From NCBI RefSeq assembly GCF_019218295.1, contig NZ_JAHUZF010000002.1, positions 62,001 through 126,000 on the forward strand: DNA of 64,000 nucleotides. Direction: 5' to 3'. Numbering within the stretch: position 1 is the stretch's first letter; every line of letters begins with the position of its first letter. The notes under the pieces are model-generated. The model saw only the letters and a list, made by a program, of their open reading frames with translations. It was not told the origin of the DNA and did no database searches. Made by a program: the position numbers and the translations under genes. The stretch is from Maritimibacter sp. DP1N21-5 (GTDB lineage: Bacteria > Pseudomonadota > Alphaproteobacteria > Rhodobacterales > Rhodobacteraceae). Shown one piece after another: positions 35,401 through 42,149 of the stretch.

Positions 35401-36238
35401 AGGCGAGGAAACCGGCGGTGAAGAAACCGGCGGCGAGGAAACGGGTGGGGAAGAGACCCCGACCGAAACCGCTACCGCCCAGGTCCTTCTCGGAACGGAC
35501 GGCAATGATGTCCTCACCGGCGGTGCGGGTGACGATCTGATCCGCGGCGGCGAAGGGCGTGACACGCTCGAAGGCGGCGAAGGCGACGATCTGATCCTCG
35601 GCGAAGGCGGCGACGATGCCCTCGTGGGTGGTGCCGGCGACGACATGCTCGACGGTGGCGACGGCTCCGACGCCCTCTTCGGCGGCCTTGGCAATGACCG
35701 CTTCTTCCTCTCGGATGATGCGACCATTGACTTCGTCTTCGGCGGAGAAGGGACCGATACGCTCGACATCACGGCCGTCAACATCGGCGCGCGGGTCGAC
35801 CTGTCGGCACCCGACGTGGGCACGCTCACCATCGGGGACACCGTGGACCGTCTGGTCTCGATCGAGAACGTGGCAGCCGGCAGCGGCGACGACGTTATCA
35901 TCGCGGGCGATGCGGCGAACACGTTCTCGGGCGGCGAAGGCAACGACACCTACCGCTTCAACAGCGAGACGGCCGCAGATGGCGACCACATCCTCGACTT
36001 CGAGCCGGGCGATACCATCGACCTGTCCGGGATCGACGCTGTGCGCGGTGTGGTGGGCAACCAGTCCTTCACTCTGGCCGCCCAGGGCGCCAGCCCGGCC
36101 GCGGGTCTGGTCACACTCTCCGAGACCGAGGACGGCGCCACGCTGGTCCAGGGTCACGTCGACGATGACGGCGAAGCGGACTTCTCGCTGACCGTCAACA
36201 GCCGTCACACGCTTGGGGCTGGCGACTTCACATTCTGA
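26420..36238 (+). CDS. Giant secreted dual animal-type haem peroxidase with RTX repeats
   Basis: 3272 aa. The start is ATG 26420, 7 bases after GGGGGA. Order: N-terminal family segment (1-120); alanine-rich, acidic, probably helical insertion (about 121-674); peroxidase domain 1 with distal His717 (FGQFFDHG), catalytic Arg961 (GDGRGNEN) and proximal His1086 (YRFGHS); RTX nonapeptides (about 1427-1757); a cadherin-like segment; short RTX group (about 1989-2044); peroxidase domain 2 with His2373, Arg2553 and His2650 in the same motifs; a TGGEE-repeat linker; RTX group 3 (about 3022-3114); and a C-terminus ending DFTF like type I secretion signals. Both active sites look complete. Bacterial peroxidases of this superfamily with RTX repeats have been called peroxicins. 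It should fold outside the cell on calcium and oxidise halides or phenols; the substrate is not known. The exporter genes follow directly. Confidence 0.93.
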   Translation: MVTLNTNDLAHILAQIQLSEEHTRLINEGMDPGAALAQLLSSPLVPYGLRTVDGSFNNFQPGMERFGASDEVMVRLLTPNYADAEINQRTGQPTSYQQADGSVYDSQPRTVSNLVADQTLNNPAAIAAALAVNGVTGAEQLAAVQTVLTAFREAQAARAAATAAGPADPAAVAAANAALADAQAAVDAALTALADAVGQKNVTDAALAAAISRLDAANAALLAEDPNAGSVIDALAAVASAQALLDAAQNDADAAQADLDTAIAELEAREATLDAALASLTAAQALVANIAARITAAEIVLADAEAALAALPVSADVALAQAAVDTAEADLSAAQADAALAAITLSDAEAAVAAAEADVAAATAAADAAQATKDAADADAVAAQDALDAATVDLAAAVAASNAAFADLGAAVAGGDLAVILAASAAYQAALEEQQSAQTAHDAAVAADAEAEANAVAAADALTAAQATLADREADLAQAELDLAAAQAAHDAALADIATAEGVLADAEAALADAIAADTAVTEAVAARDAAAAALASLQAAAGVAADLVTEQTDVVSAAQAEVAVAEQAVTDAQAALDADQAALADAQAALADAEAALEAAGALGDAVTEVAEAQAEFDAAQAAAQAADQAVADASGELDAANAALATATTDATEADAPAAAEAAAALAEAALGVVLEEHGIELEGDSVFIRNVATDLGSSASFNGFMTIFGQFFDHGLDLTNKGGNGNVIIPLNPDDPLYVEGSPTNFMVLTRATNDPGADGILGTADDVRDHNNQTTPWVDLNQVYTSNPSHQVFLREYVMVDGRPMATGKMLEGAAGGPPTWADVKAQAFNMLGIELHDLNVHSVPLLVTDLYGEFVRGANGLPQMMTASGPVEGDLDDPISGLDALSAARGFIDDIAHNAVPKGPVDHDRNPATPMVEVTADADDVIGNPIIPNMFGIATEYDDELLDAHYIVGDGRGNENIALTSIHTMFHGEHNRQIDAIIEHLTSPAEGTGVVDIDFLNNWLLVPITTLPADLSSLVWDGERLFQAARFSTEMVYQHLVFEEFARTITPSVDPFVFSHSAQVDGAIFEEFAQVVYRFGHSMLNETVNLLHATENGATMEEIELLDAFLNPIAFAEAGVDAEAAAGAILRGMTRLAGNEIDEFMTEALRNNLLGLPLDLAALNMARARETGIPSLNEARRQFYEQTNDTLLKPYESWTDFAANLKNPLSIVNFIAAYGTHEDIVNATTLADKRDAAWALVFGTEGETAAERAARLDYVNGTGDWAGVETGLNHVDFWIGGLAEALMAFGSMLGSTFSFVFEMQLQNLQAGDRFYYLSRTQGMNLLTELEADGFAELMRRTTDTEHVGLHVPGAAFTTADYVIEMNQALQYNEGLGNADPTKEADVLAALNGHDKLVVREDLDGDGDTDVLTYLGDEHVVIGGTNEADTITGGLGDDTIWGEDGDDRIDGGYGVDHLLGGAGDDIITDSGTDIGAGEVIDGEDGDDVINGGMGLDLIFGSEGNDVITGGEDAKDIFGGAGDDFIRAPTGGGAIFGNEGDDWLESQGMMNTLTGDNSELFFNSTIVGHDVMIAGENDTDFDGESGDDIMVQGIGVNRNNGMAGFDWVSYQGNNYDVNADMNIGIFVNQQANILRDRFDLVEGLSGWVGDDILTGREVVNGAADVAGNAAQVGANAPIESFSNTLLEKNIDRIAGLRELVAHLQRFDVTHPDGTTNETLVGVMDTSDGSDIILGGGGSDTIRGRSGNDIIDGDKWLSVSLAVSAPDGSLMGRAISLAGQVIGTDGSVLFGGRTLDQLLFAREVVPAQLSALREIVDGGQDGDVDIVEYWDIQENYTITENGDGSLTVTHNTATAGVIDPTTGRELENEGTDRLTNVEILRFADGDWIVPQGEPPEATADRVILGRTGTYNLADALLLANDVDPDNLGLSITGVDSNSNGLNVGHNGSTTTINKTNNGTGNFDYTVANSAGEAQGNVVVSVDTTGTLSGTNGNDIILVGNTGRNVDAGGGNDTVIGGNGNDNFIWFVGDGRDIINGGGNGGAGDRFTVNGNNSNEQFYIMPRSTFLAFFPTATLAAGTEIVITRNGINANAVIAELQNIEEITINTGPGFDLVIPIGDFSPTSLNFNTITINGSSDDDTVDVGLLDSAHRIVFRGEGGNDMIVGGMRPQDVILLPEGSDAAAFVRTVDENGLVTLSDGVNSIRYTESGGQPRLAVDGTPEAAQLELLGTLDEETGELLTGEQPGAYELTPEDIAALEAMVRGVMPNAPQGDDDDEDDNGVDVPVVGVRDLTGRDNNETNAGWGAAGEAYIRLTDARYGMVDEETGNRLVNPMFEGLDARDISNLLGKQAEGTATETDANMFFMAFGQYFDHGLTFIEKNAANGTIEIGGPGSLRSPTSDNPADLTRAEVVGYDEYGNPVHNNITSPFVDQNQVYGSSSLIGQLLRESDGEGGVGMRVLLGEDDPSAPGHQLLSTLREALDHHIEAGTVFRGTDMGDVTLLEYYPDLVVNGSYNPLVVAELSTDFMGQGWPLLIDTNPYMSLLDHYIGGDGRVNENVGLTSLHTIWARNHNFHVEKLIDAGFEGTQEDLFQAAKILNETEYQRVVFNEFADKLLGGMMGDGTHGHSEYNPDVDARISYEFAGSAYRVGHTMIGQTLTILDENGQPRDVPLYDVFLNPTNDPMAFAMDPDGAGPAPMLTGQDALDALSAYGYAPQPGYAQYGTAQILGGLAGQASEAIDVAMTDAVRNDLVRINADLFSFNVARGWDLGIGTMNQVRAALSASDNPYVSEAVGFAGDLSPYTSWEDYQERNDVSDELIARFKEAYPDLILQGESIGIFMAANPDVPFLINEDGTVTIKGIDRVDLWVGGLAEKRINGGVVGQTFWVIIHEQFDRLQEGDRFYYAERMDNVPVYENFLEGQSLADIVMRNTGIQGLQEDVFSQDMEDAGIILPVIEVDADDIPGTGEETGGEETPTDETPDEETPTEETGGEETGGEETGGEETGGEETGGEETPTETATAQVLLGTDGNDVLTGGAGDDLIRGGEGRDTLEGGEGDDLILGEGGDDALVGGAGDDMLDGGDGSDALFGGLGNDRFFLSDDATIDFVFGGEGTDTLDITAVNIGARVDLSAPDVGTLTIGDTVDRLVSIENVAAGSGDDVIIAGDAANTFSGGEGNDTYRFNSETAADGDHILDFEPGDTIDLSGIDAVRGVVGNQSFTLAAQGASPAAGLVTLSETEDGATLVQGHVDDDGEADFSLTVNSRHTLGAGDFTF
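35381..35455 (+). repeat. Five 15-bp tandem repeats encoding TGGEE
   Basis: Five consecutive 15-base units starting at 35381, 35396, 35411, 35426 and 35441 each encode Thr-Gly-Gly-Glu-Glu. They form an acidic hinge between the second peroxidase domain and the last RTX group. The units differ only at synonymous positions. Confidence 0.9.
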
Positions 36239-36251
36239 TCCGCCAGCACCA

Positions 36252-36293
36252 CCGGCCCCCCCGCACCCCACAAGACCCCTCAGGGGGGGCCGG
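36252..36293 (+). terminator. GC hairpin without T-run between the peroxidase gene and its exporter
   Basis: Perfect 11-bp arms CCGGCCCCCCC (36252-36262) and GGGGGGGCCGG (36283-36293) with a 20-nt loop start 14 bases after the peroxidase stop. There is no T-run. It may protect the very long mRNA or lower read-through into the secretion genes. Confidence 0.6.
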
Positions 36294-36334
36294 ACCAAAC
36301 AAGGACCTGAAGGTCAGTTTTTCGGAGTAGTTTC

Positions 36335-38092
36335 ATGCAAGGTTCGCGCAACACCACCGATTTCCGCAGCCGCCTCAAGGCCGCTGCGATGATCCGCAAG
36401 GACTTCAGTCGGCTTGCAATCTTCCTTTTCATCCTGTCCGGGATGATCAACGTTCTGGCGCTGACCGGTTCGATTTACATGATGCAGGTCTATGACCGCG
36501 CGCTCACGTCGGGGTCCGTCGAGACGCTGGGTTTCCTGTCGATCCTCGCGCTGTCGCTCTATCTCTTCCACGGCTCGTTCGATGCGATCCGGTCGCACAT
36601 CCTCGTCAAGCTCGGGGCGCGGCTCGATCATCGTCTGACGCCGATCGCCCACCGCATCGCCATCGACATGCCGCGTTTCGGCTATTCGACGACCGAGGCG
36701 CTGGAGCGGTCGCGCAGCGTGGACAACCTGCGCGGGTTCCTGAGCAGCGGAGCGCCCTCGGCGGTCTTCGACCTGCCCTGGATGCCGATCTTCCTGATCT
36801 TCGTCTACATGCTTCACCCGGTTCTCGGGCTGGTGACGGCCGCCGGCGCCGTGGTTCTGGCGCTTCTCACGGTCGTGGCCGAACTGCGCTCGCGGCATCT
36901 GACGCAGGCGACGCAGTCCGCCTTGGTCGCCCGCAACGCCGCAGCAGAGTCGAATGCCCGGAACGCGGACGTGATCGCGGCCATGGGTGTCGCGGATCGT
37001 GCGGTGCACCGCTACGAGGCGCTCAATGACGAACATCTCGGCTATCAGACCCGTGGCGCAACCGCGGGATCGACGATCTCGTCTTACAGCCGCGTGCTTC
37101 GCATGATCCTGCAATCGGGCCTGCTCGGGCTTGGTGCCTATTTCACCATCAACGGCCAGATGTCGGCAGGTGCGATCATCGCGGTCTCCGTAGCCTCGTC
37201 GCGGGCGCTCGCCCCGATTGACCAGGTGATCGCGAACTGGCGCAACATCCTTGGAGCGCGTCACTCCTACCAGCAGCTTCGCGACACGCTCGCTGCCTGG
37301 GACCGGTCGCGCGAAACCATGGCCCATCCGCTGCCGAAGGCGAGCCTCAAGGTCGAGAACGTGACCGTGGCTTCGCCGGAATCCGGCCGCGTGCTGATCA
37401 GCGACCTGACCTTCGACCTGAAGGCGGGCCAGGCGCTTGCCATCATCGGGCCGAGCGGCGGCGGGAAATCCACGCTGATGCGAGCATTGGCCGGGGTCTG
37501 GTCGCCGCTGCGCGGGAGCATCCGCCTCGATGAGATCGCGCTGGATCACTACGACCCGTCCATGCGCGGGGATTTCATCGGCTACCTGCCGCAAGAGGTG
37601 AACCTCTTCACCGGCACAATCGCCGACAACATCGGCCGCATGGCCGAGAACGGAAACGGCGAGCTCGTGCGCAAGGCGGCGGATTTCGCCGGGGTGCACC
37701 AGATGGTCGCCCGGATGCCCGACGGCTACGAGACCCGCGTCGAATCCGGCGGGGCAGGGCTGTCGGCTGGTCAGCGTCAGCGGATCGGTCTGGCCCGGGC
37801 GCTTTATGGCGAGCCCTTCGTCGTGCTTCTCGATGAACCCAACGCCGCGCTCGACGCGCAGGGGGAACAGGCGCTGAACACCGCCATCACCGCCATCCGC
37901 GACCGCGGCGGCATCGTGATCGTGGTTGCGCACCGGACCAACGTGCTGGCCGCCGTGGACACGGTCGCCGTCGTGCACAACGGACGCCTCGCTGCCTTTG
38001 GGCCGCGCGACGAGGTCCTGGGCAAGTCCGGCAGCCTCGTGACCTCGGTCGATTTCCAGAACAACACCCGTGCTCCGGCAGCGGGTGCATAA
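36335..38092 (+). CDS. Type I secretion system permease/ATPase (PrtD/LapB-like ABC exporter)
   Basis: 585 aa half-transporter. Start ATG 36335 with GGAG upstream. The TM domain begins LAIFLFILSGMINVLALTGS with the family motif YMMQVYDRALTSGSVETL. The NBD has Walker A GPSGGGKST (about 372-380), Q-loop PQEVNLF, signature LSAGQRQRIGLARAL, Walker B FVVLLDEPNAALD and switch His in VVAHR. There is no N-terminal C39-like domain, as in PrtD-type exporters of RTX proteins. It energises export of the giant peroxidase encoded just upstream, with the HlyD protein at 39105 and an outer-membrane TolC protein that is not in this window. Confidence 0.95.
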   Translation: MQGSRNTTDFRSRLKAAAMIRKDFSRLAIFLFILSGMINVLALTGSIYMMQVYDRALTSGSVETLGFLSILALSLYLFHGSFDAIRSHILVKLGARLDHRLTPIAHRIAIDMPRFGYSTTEALERSRSVDNLRGFLSSGAPSAVFDLPWMPIFLIFVYMLHPVLGLVTAAGAVVLALLTVVAELRSRHLTQATQSALVARNAAAESNARNADVIAAMGVADRAVHRYEALNDEHLGYQTRGATAGSTISSYSRVLRMILQSGLLGLGAYFTINGQMSAGAIIAVSVASSRALAPIDQVIANWRNILGARHSYQQLRDTLAAWDRSRETMAHPLPKASLKVENVTVASPESGRVLISDLTFDLKAGQALAIIGPSGGGKSTLMRALAGVWSPLRGSIRLDEIALDHYDPSMRGDFIGYLPQEVNLFTGTIADNIGRMAENGNGELVRKAADFAGVHQMVARMPDGYETRVESGGAGLSAGQRQRIGLARALYGEPFVVLLDEPNAALDAQGEQALNTAITAIRDRGGIVIVVAHRTNVLAAVDTVAVVHNGRLAAFGPRDEVLGKSGSLVTSVDFQNNTRAPAAGA

Positions 38093-38107
38093 TCAGGAGG
38101 GAATGTC

Positions 38108-39073
38108 GTGACCAGCCGTATCGATATCGCAAGTCGCGCAGGGCGGAAGGCACAGCCGACCACGCCGCCGACCGCGGCAGAAGAAGCGGCAAAACCCGTC
38201 GACGAGCGGCCCAGCCGCGCTGCCCGGATCTTTGCGCTCATGCTGCTGCCTTTCGTCTACTTCGCGAACACACTGTTCTCGGACGCGAAAGACGCGAGCG
38301 CCATCGAGGTGGACAAGCAGGAAAGCGACACCGGCGAGGATGACGCCGCCGCGGCGGGGCCCGCCCCGTCCGGGGATCAACTCGCCGCCGTCGATCCTCT
38401 GCGCCTCGACGGGATCAACGCAGAGAAGGACAAGTCAGACATGGATGGTGGCGGTCGCGACTTCTCGACCTCGATCCATGCGTCCAACGGGCGGCAGGGG
38501 TCCGATCGCCTTGACGACCTGATCAGCCGCGCGCTGGGCGAGGGCAACACATGGCCCGATCCGATGGGGCCCCTGTCGGGGCCCGATCTGGCGGCCTTCA
38601 CGGGCACCAACAGCACCGGCGCCGCGCCGGTGAACCGTGGCGGCGGAGCGAACGCGGCGCCGGGCCAGACAGGAGAGAACGGCGAAGGCCAGACGGAACA
38701 GCCCGGCGAAAACGCCGGCCCGGATGGTCCCGCGCCGGCACAGCCGGGGGGCGATGCCATCGCCCGGCTGTTTGAGGACATGGGGCACTGGTTTGGGGAC
38801 CTGCCCGATGAAACGGTGGGCCGGGTCACGGATCTCGTGGTCGGTGATCTGATGCAACATCTGCCGATGGAAGAAATCCTGCGGCAATCGGGGCTGGTGG
38901 ACGATCCGTCCGGTCTGCCCTTCCTGTCTCAGGTCATCGTGCTGCGCGATCCGTCGGCACGGGACGCTTTTGCTGACCGAATGGGGTTCGGTCAAAACGC
39001 AGCGCCGGCCGAGGCCGCGATGACGGTGGAGCCGGTCGATCCGGCCGACCTTCACTCGACGGATCTTGGCTGA
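38108..39073 (+). CDS. Unknown one-TM protein within the type I secretion operon
   Basis: 321 aa, not recognised. The start is GTG 38108 with AGGAGGGA just upstream, 15 bases after the ATPase stop; the HlyD gene follows after 31 bases. A basic cytoplasmic N-terminus (about 36 residues) leads into one TM helix (FALMLLPFVYFANTLFSD). A long acidic, Gly/Pro/Ala-rich, probably disordered periplasmic part follows, and a helical C-terminal region (about 215-300: LFEDMGHWFGDLPDETVGRV and FLSQVIVLRDPSARDAFADR). Position and topology suggest an accessory factor of this exporter, for example a substrate receptor or a spacer in the periplasm, but no family supports a specific role. Confidence 0.75.
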   Translation: MTSRIDIASRAGRKAQPTTPPTAAEEAAKPVDERPSRAARIFALMLLPFVYFANTLFSDAKDASAIEVDKQESDTGEDDAAAAGPAPSGDQLAAVDPLRLDGINAEKDKSDMDGGGRDFSTSIHASNGRQGSDRLDDLISRALGEGNTWPDPMGPLSGPDLAAFTGTNSTGAAPVNRGGGANAAPGQTGENGEGQTEQPGENAGPDGPAPAQPGGDAIARLFEDMGHWFGDLPDETVGRVTDLVVGDLMQHLPMEEILRQSGLVDDPSGLPFLSQVIVLRDPSARDAFADRMGFGQNAAPAEAAMTVEPVDPADLHSTDLG

Positions 39074-39104
39074 GCGCTGCACTTAATTTGAGGGGGTAAT
39101 TGAA

Positions 39105-40418
39105 ATGACAGAGATGACGATGAAACAAGCGGGACCGTCGCTGCGGCTTGGCTTGGGGTGGCCGATCGCCATATCCGGCGTCCTGATGGTGGCGCTGGTC
39201 GCCGGACTTGGCAGCTGGGCGATGGAAGCCAAGCTGAACGCCGCCGTGATCGCGAGCGGCAACGTGCAGGTGGACCGCGAATTGCGCACGGCCCAACATG
39301 CCGAGGGCGGCACGATCAGCGAAATCCTCGTGTTGCCGGGGCAGGAGGTCGCAAAGGGCGATCCGCTCGTGAAACTGGAAACCCACGAGACCGAAAGCGA
39401 ACTTGCCATCCTGCGCATGCAACTGCGCGAAGCCCGTGCTCAGGCCGCCCGCTTCGAGGCCGAGCGCGAGGGATGGGATGCACTGGCGGCACCTGCCGGC
39501 GCGGATGCGGCCGATGTGGAACTCGTTGCGGCCATGGCTGGCGAGATGATGCTTCTGGACAACGAACGGCAGGAGCGGACCGCGCGCAAGCGGGCTCTCG
39601 CGCTTCAGTCTGAGCGTCTCTTGCTTGAGGAAAAAGCGCTCAAGTCACGGCGCGATGCGCTGCTCAAACAGCTTGAACTTGCCAATGAGGCCCTCGAGCG
39701 CAACACCGAACTGGTGGCGCGCGGCGCGGTGGCCGAAAGCCGTCTGACCGAGTCCGCCTCGGCGCAGGCGCGGCTCACCGGGGATTTCGCGGAGGTGGAA
39801 GCCCGGCTCATGACCAACCGGGTCGAACAAAGCCGCGTCGAGCTCGAGATGTCCGAACTGGACACGGCGGCGGTGTCGAATGCGCATAAGGAACTGCGCG
39901 TTTTGACCCCGAAGATCGCCGAGCTTCAACTCCAGATCCTGTCGCGCGAAGACCTTCTGGCGCGCAGCGTCGTGCGTGCGCCGGTGGCCGGCACCGTGAA
40001 CCAGGTTCCGGTGAACACCATCGGCCAGGTCGTGGCGCCAGGGCAGACCATGGTGACCATCGTGCCGCGTGACGCCAAGCTCGTGATCGAGTTCAAGGTG
40101 GCCACGACGGACATCGACCAGATCGCCTTGGGCCAGGCCGCACGTCTGCGCTTTCTTGCGTTCGATCAGCGTTTGACGCCCGAGTTCGACGGGGTCGTGT
40201 CGCACATCGCACCTGCGAGCGTGACGGATCAGGCGGCGGGGGCATCCTTCTACCTCGCCAATGCCGAGCCGGTCGAGAACATCGAGCTGCCGCATGGTGC
40301 ACGTCTTGTGCCGGGGATGCCCGTGGAGGTCTATCTGACCACGAGGGAACGGAGCCCCTTTGACTACATCGTGCAGCCCATTCGCGACAGCATGTCTCGT
40401 GCGATGACCGAGTGGTGA
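39105..40418 (+). CDS. HlyD-family type I secretion periplasmic adaptor
   Basis: 437 aa. Start ATG 39105 after GAGGGGG. One TM helix near the N-terminus (GWPIAISGVLMVALVAGLGS). Then half of a lipoyl domain (AVIASGNVQVDRELRTAQHA, EGGTISEILVLPGQEVAKGD), a long coiled-coil hairpin (about 105-265), the second lipoyl half (VVRAPVAGTVNQVPVNTIGQ VVAPGQ), and a beta-barrel with LVPGMPVEVYLTTRERSPFD at the end. It bridges the ATPase and the outer-membrane channel. It is the last secretion gene of the operon; no tolC homologue is adjacent. Confidence 0.95.
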   Translation: MTEMTMKQAGPSLRLGLGWPIAISGVLMVALVAGLGSWAMEAKLNAAVIASGNVQVDRELRTAQHAEGGTISEILVLPGQEVAKGDPLVKLETHETESELAILRMQLREARAQAARFEAEREGWDALAAPAGADAADVELVAAMAGEMMLLDNERQERTARKRALALQSERLLLEEKALKSRRDALLKQLELANEALERNTELVARGAVAESRLTESASAQARLTGDFAEVEARLMTNRVEQSRVELEMSELDTAAVSNAHKELRVLTPKIAELQLQILSREDLLARSVVRAPVAGTVNQVPVNTIGQVVAPGQTMVTIVPRDAKLVIEFKVATTDIDQIALGQAARLRFLAFDQRLTPEFDGVVSHIAPASVTDQAAGASFYLANAEPVENIELPHGARLVPGMPVEVYLTTRERSPFDYIVQPIRDSMSRAMTEW

Positions 40419-40496
40419 TACCCACTCGTAACCTCGAAACGCTTAATTTGTTGCCACAAACACCTTCTCAGGGCATGATTTGGTCCAGGATTGGGC

Positions 40497-42008
40497 ATGG
40501 GGTATCTATCTATGGCAACTGACGCGGTCCGTTCGGTGCTCATGTCGCTCGGCGTGCACGTGTTCCGTGTGCGGGACCATATTGCCGACCTCTGGCGTTC
40601 GAGCGGGCTGTTGACGCAGTTCCTGTTCCTGATCGTGTTGATCCTGTGGAGCACGACGCAGATCACCTCTTTCGTGCAGCGGGGGATCGCTGCACGAAAC
40701 ATGGTGGAAAGCTCTCTCGAGGTGGAACAGGCGCTCGCGCGGTCCATTCTCGTGCCGCTGATCGGTCAGGAGCCGCTGACTGGCACCATCGACCCGGCCA
40801 TCAGGACGGCGATCGACAACGTTTTGGAAAGCAGCGTCGAAGACGGTTACATCAACCTGATCAAGCTTTGGGGCCTCGATGGCCGGTTGCTCTACTCGTC
40901 GGAAGGCGGACCCCTGCGCGACTACATGATGGATCCGCAGGACATGCGGGTCTACGACGGCGAGACGGTGATCAACCAACTCGACCTCGAAAGCGTCGAG
41001 AACGAGGAAGACGTCTGGATCGGGGACCACGTCTACGAAGTCTATATGCCGATGTACAACACCGCGGGCGAGCTGATCGTCATCGCGGAAATCTATTGCT
41101 CGGTCGAACTTCTGGTGGCCCGGATCGAACGCATGGTCGGCGAAATCGACCGTATACGCACCATCGTCATCGTGGTCGGGATCATCCTGCTCTCGCTCCT
41201 GATCCTTTTCGCCCAAAGGCGGCTCACGCGGCAGGAAAACAAGCTGCTCGACGTGCTGAAGGAACAGGAAGCCCTGACCCTGCACAACTCGGAACTCCTG
41301 GACGAATCCGAAGGCCTTCGCCGGGCGCTTGCAGATGAAAACGACAGGTTCCTGAACCACGTCGGGGCCGAACTTCACGACGGGCCGATCCAGCTTCTGT
41401 CGCTCTCGTCGCTTTACCAAAGCCAGGTGCCCATCGACCCCAAACATGTGGAAGCCGAACGCAAGGCGCGCGAACTCGTGTCCCAGGCGCTCTCTGATCT
41501 GCGCAATATTTCTGTCGGGCTCATTCTTCCGGAACTCGAAGGAGCCTCGCTTCTGGAAAGTGTGCGTCTGGCGATCGACGCTTTCGAGGATGAAACGGAT
41601 ATTCACGTTCCGCGCCGGCTCGACGGGGAAGAGGTCTTCGCCGACAAGCCCCTGCAGGTGGTGGCTTACCGCACGGTCTATGAAAGCCTGAACAACGCAA
41701 AGAAACACGCCAACGGCAAGGGCATCTTCGTGGACGCCAAGGTCACCTCCAAGCGGCTGACCATCGAAATCCGGAACGAGGCGCCGCAATCGGCCAAGAC
41801 GGCCGAAGGTGCGGCCAAGGCCGACCCCGGGGCTTCGGGCATTTCACTTGGCATCATCGGCATGGCCAAGCGGTCGCGCAGCGTGGGCGGGCAACTGTCG
41901 GTGAGCCAGGAAGGCGACATGTTCCGCGTCCGCCTGTCGTTGCCCCTGAAGGTCCGCAACCGTCGGCCGCTCACGGCGCCGCGCGCGCCGATCCGGCGCC
42001 GGGCCTGA
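40497..42008 (+). CDS. Sensor histidine kinase, NarL-partner type (HisKA_3)
   Basis: 503 aa. The chosen start is ATG 40497 with AGGA six bases upstream. TM1 (about 42-58) and TM2 (about 221-240) enclose a 160-residue periplasmic sensor domain without recognised motif. A short coiled coil leads to the HisKA_3 dimerisation helix with phospho-acceptor His294 in AELHDGPIQLLSLSSL. The HATPase part has the N-box ESLNNAKKHANGKG and G-boxes SLGIIGMAKRSRSVGGQLSV. HisKA_3 kinases phosphorylate NarL-type regulators; the only one in this window is at 25102-25746, on the other side of the peroxidase/secretion genes. It lies 78 bases after the HlyD gene and may be in the same transcript. Confidence 0.93.
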   Translation: MGYLSMATDAVRSVLMSLGVHVFRVRDHIADLWRSSGLLTQFLFLIVLILWSTTQITSFVQRGIAARNMVESSLEVEQALARSILVPLIGQEPLTGTIDPAIRTAIDNVLESSVEDGYINLIKLWGLDGRLLYSSEGGPLRDYMMDPQDMRVYDGETVINQLDLESVENEEDVWIGDHVYEVYMPMYNTAGELIVIAEIYCSVELLVARIERMVGEIDRIRTIVIVVGIILLSLLILFAQRRLTRQENKLLDVLKEQEALTLHNSELLDESEGLRRALADENDRFLNHVGAELHDGPIQLLSLSSLYQSQVPIDPKHVEAERKARELVSQALSDLRNISVGLILPELEGASLLESVRLAIDAFEDETDIHVPRRLDGEEVFADKPLQVVAYRTVYESLNNAKKHANGKGIFVDAKVTSKRLTIEIRNEAPQSAKTAEGAAKADPGASGISLGIIGMAKRSRSVGGQLSVSQEGDMFRVRLSLPLKVRNRRPLTAPRAPIRRRA

Positions 42009-42149
42009 GGCCCAAACCCCATCGAGACCAGACGGTCGAAGCCCAACTACGGAGACAAGCGATAGAACCCCGTGGATGGCCCGGTTGAGCGGGCGATCTG
42101 GAACCTTGGCCGGTCTCTTCCTATGTTCATCGAAACAAAGGGGGATTCC

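Noticed and set aside
35381..35455. Tandem 15-bp units as a CRISPR-like array
   Set aside because: Units are contiguous without spacers, in frame, and encode a TGGEE linker.
26348..36298. A 3316-codon open reading frame antisense to the whole peroxidase gene
   Set aside because: Its codon boundaries coincide with those of the sense gene, so it only requires that the sense gene avoids TTA, CTA and TCA codons. In a strongly biased high-GC gene this happens by itself. The antisense translation is low-complexity and shows no domain, while the sense frame has complete peroxidase and RTX motifs.
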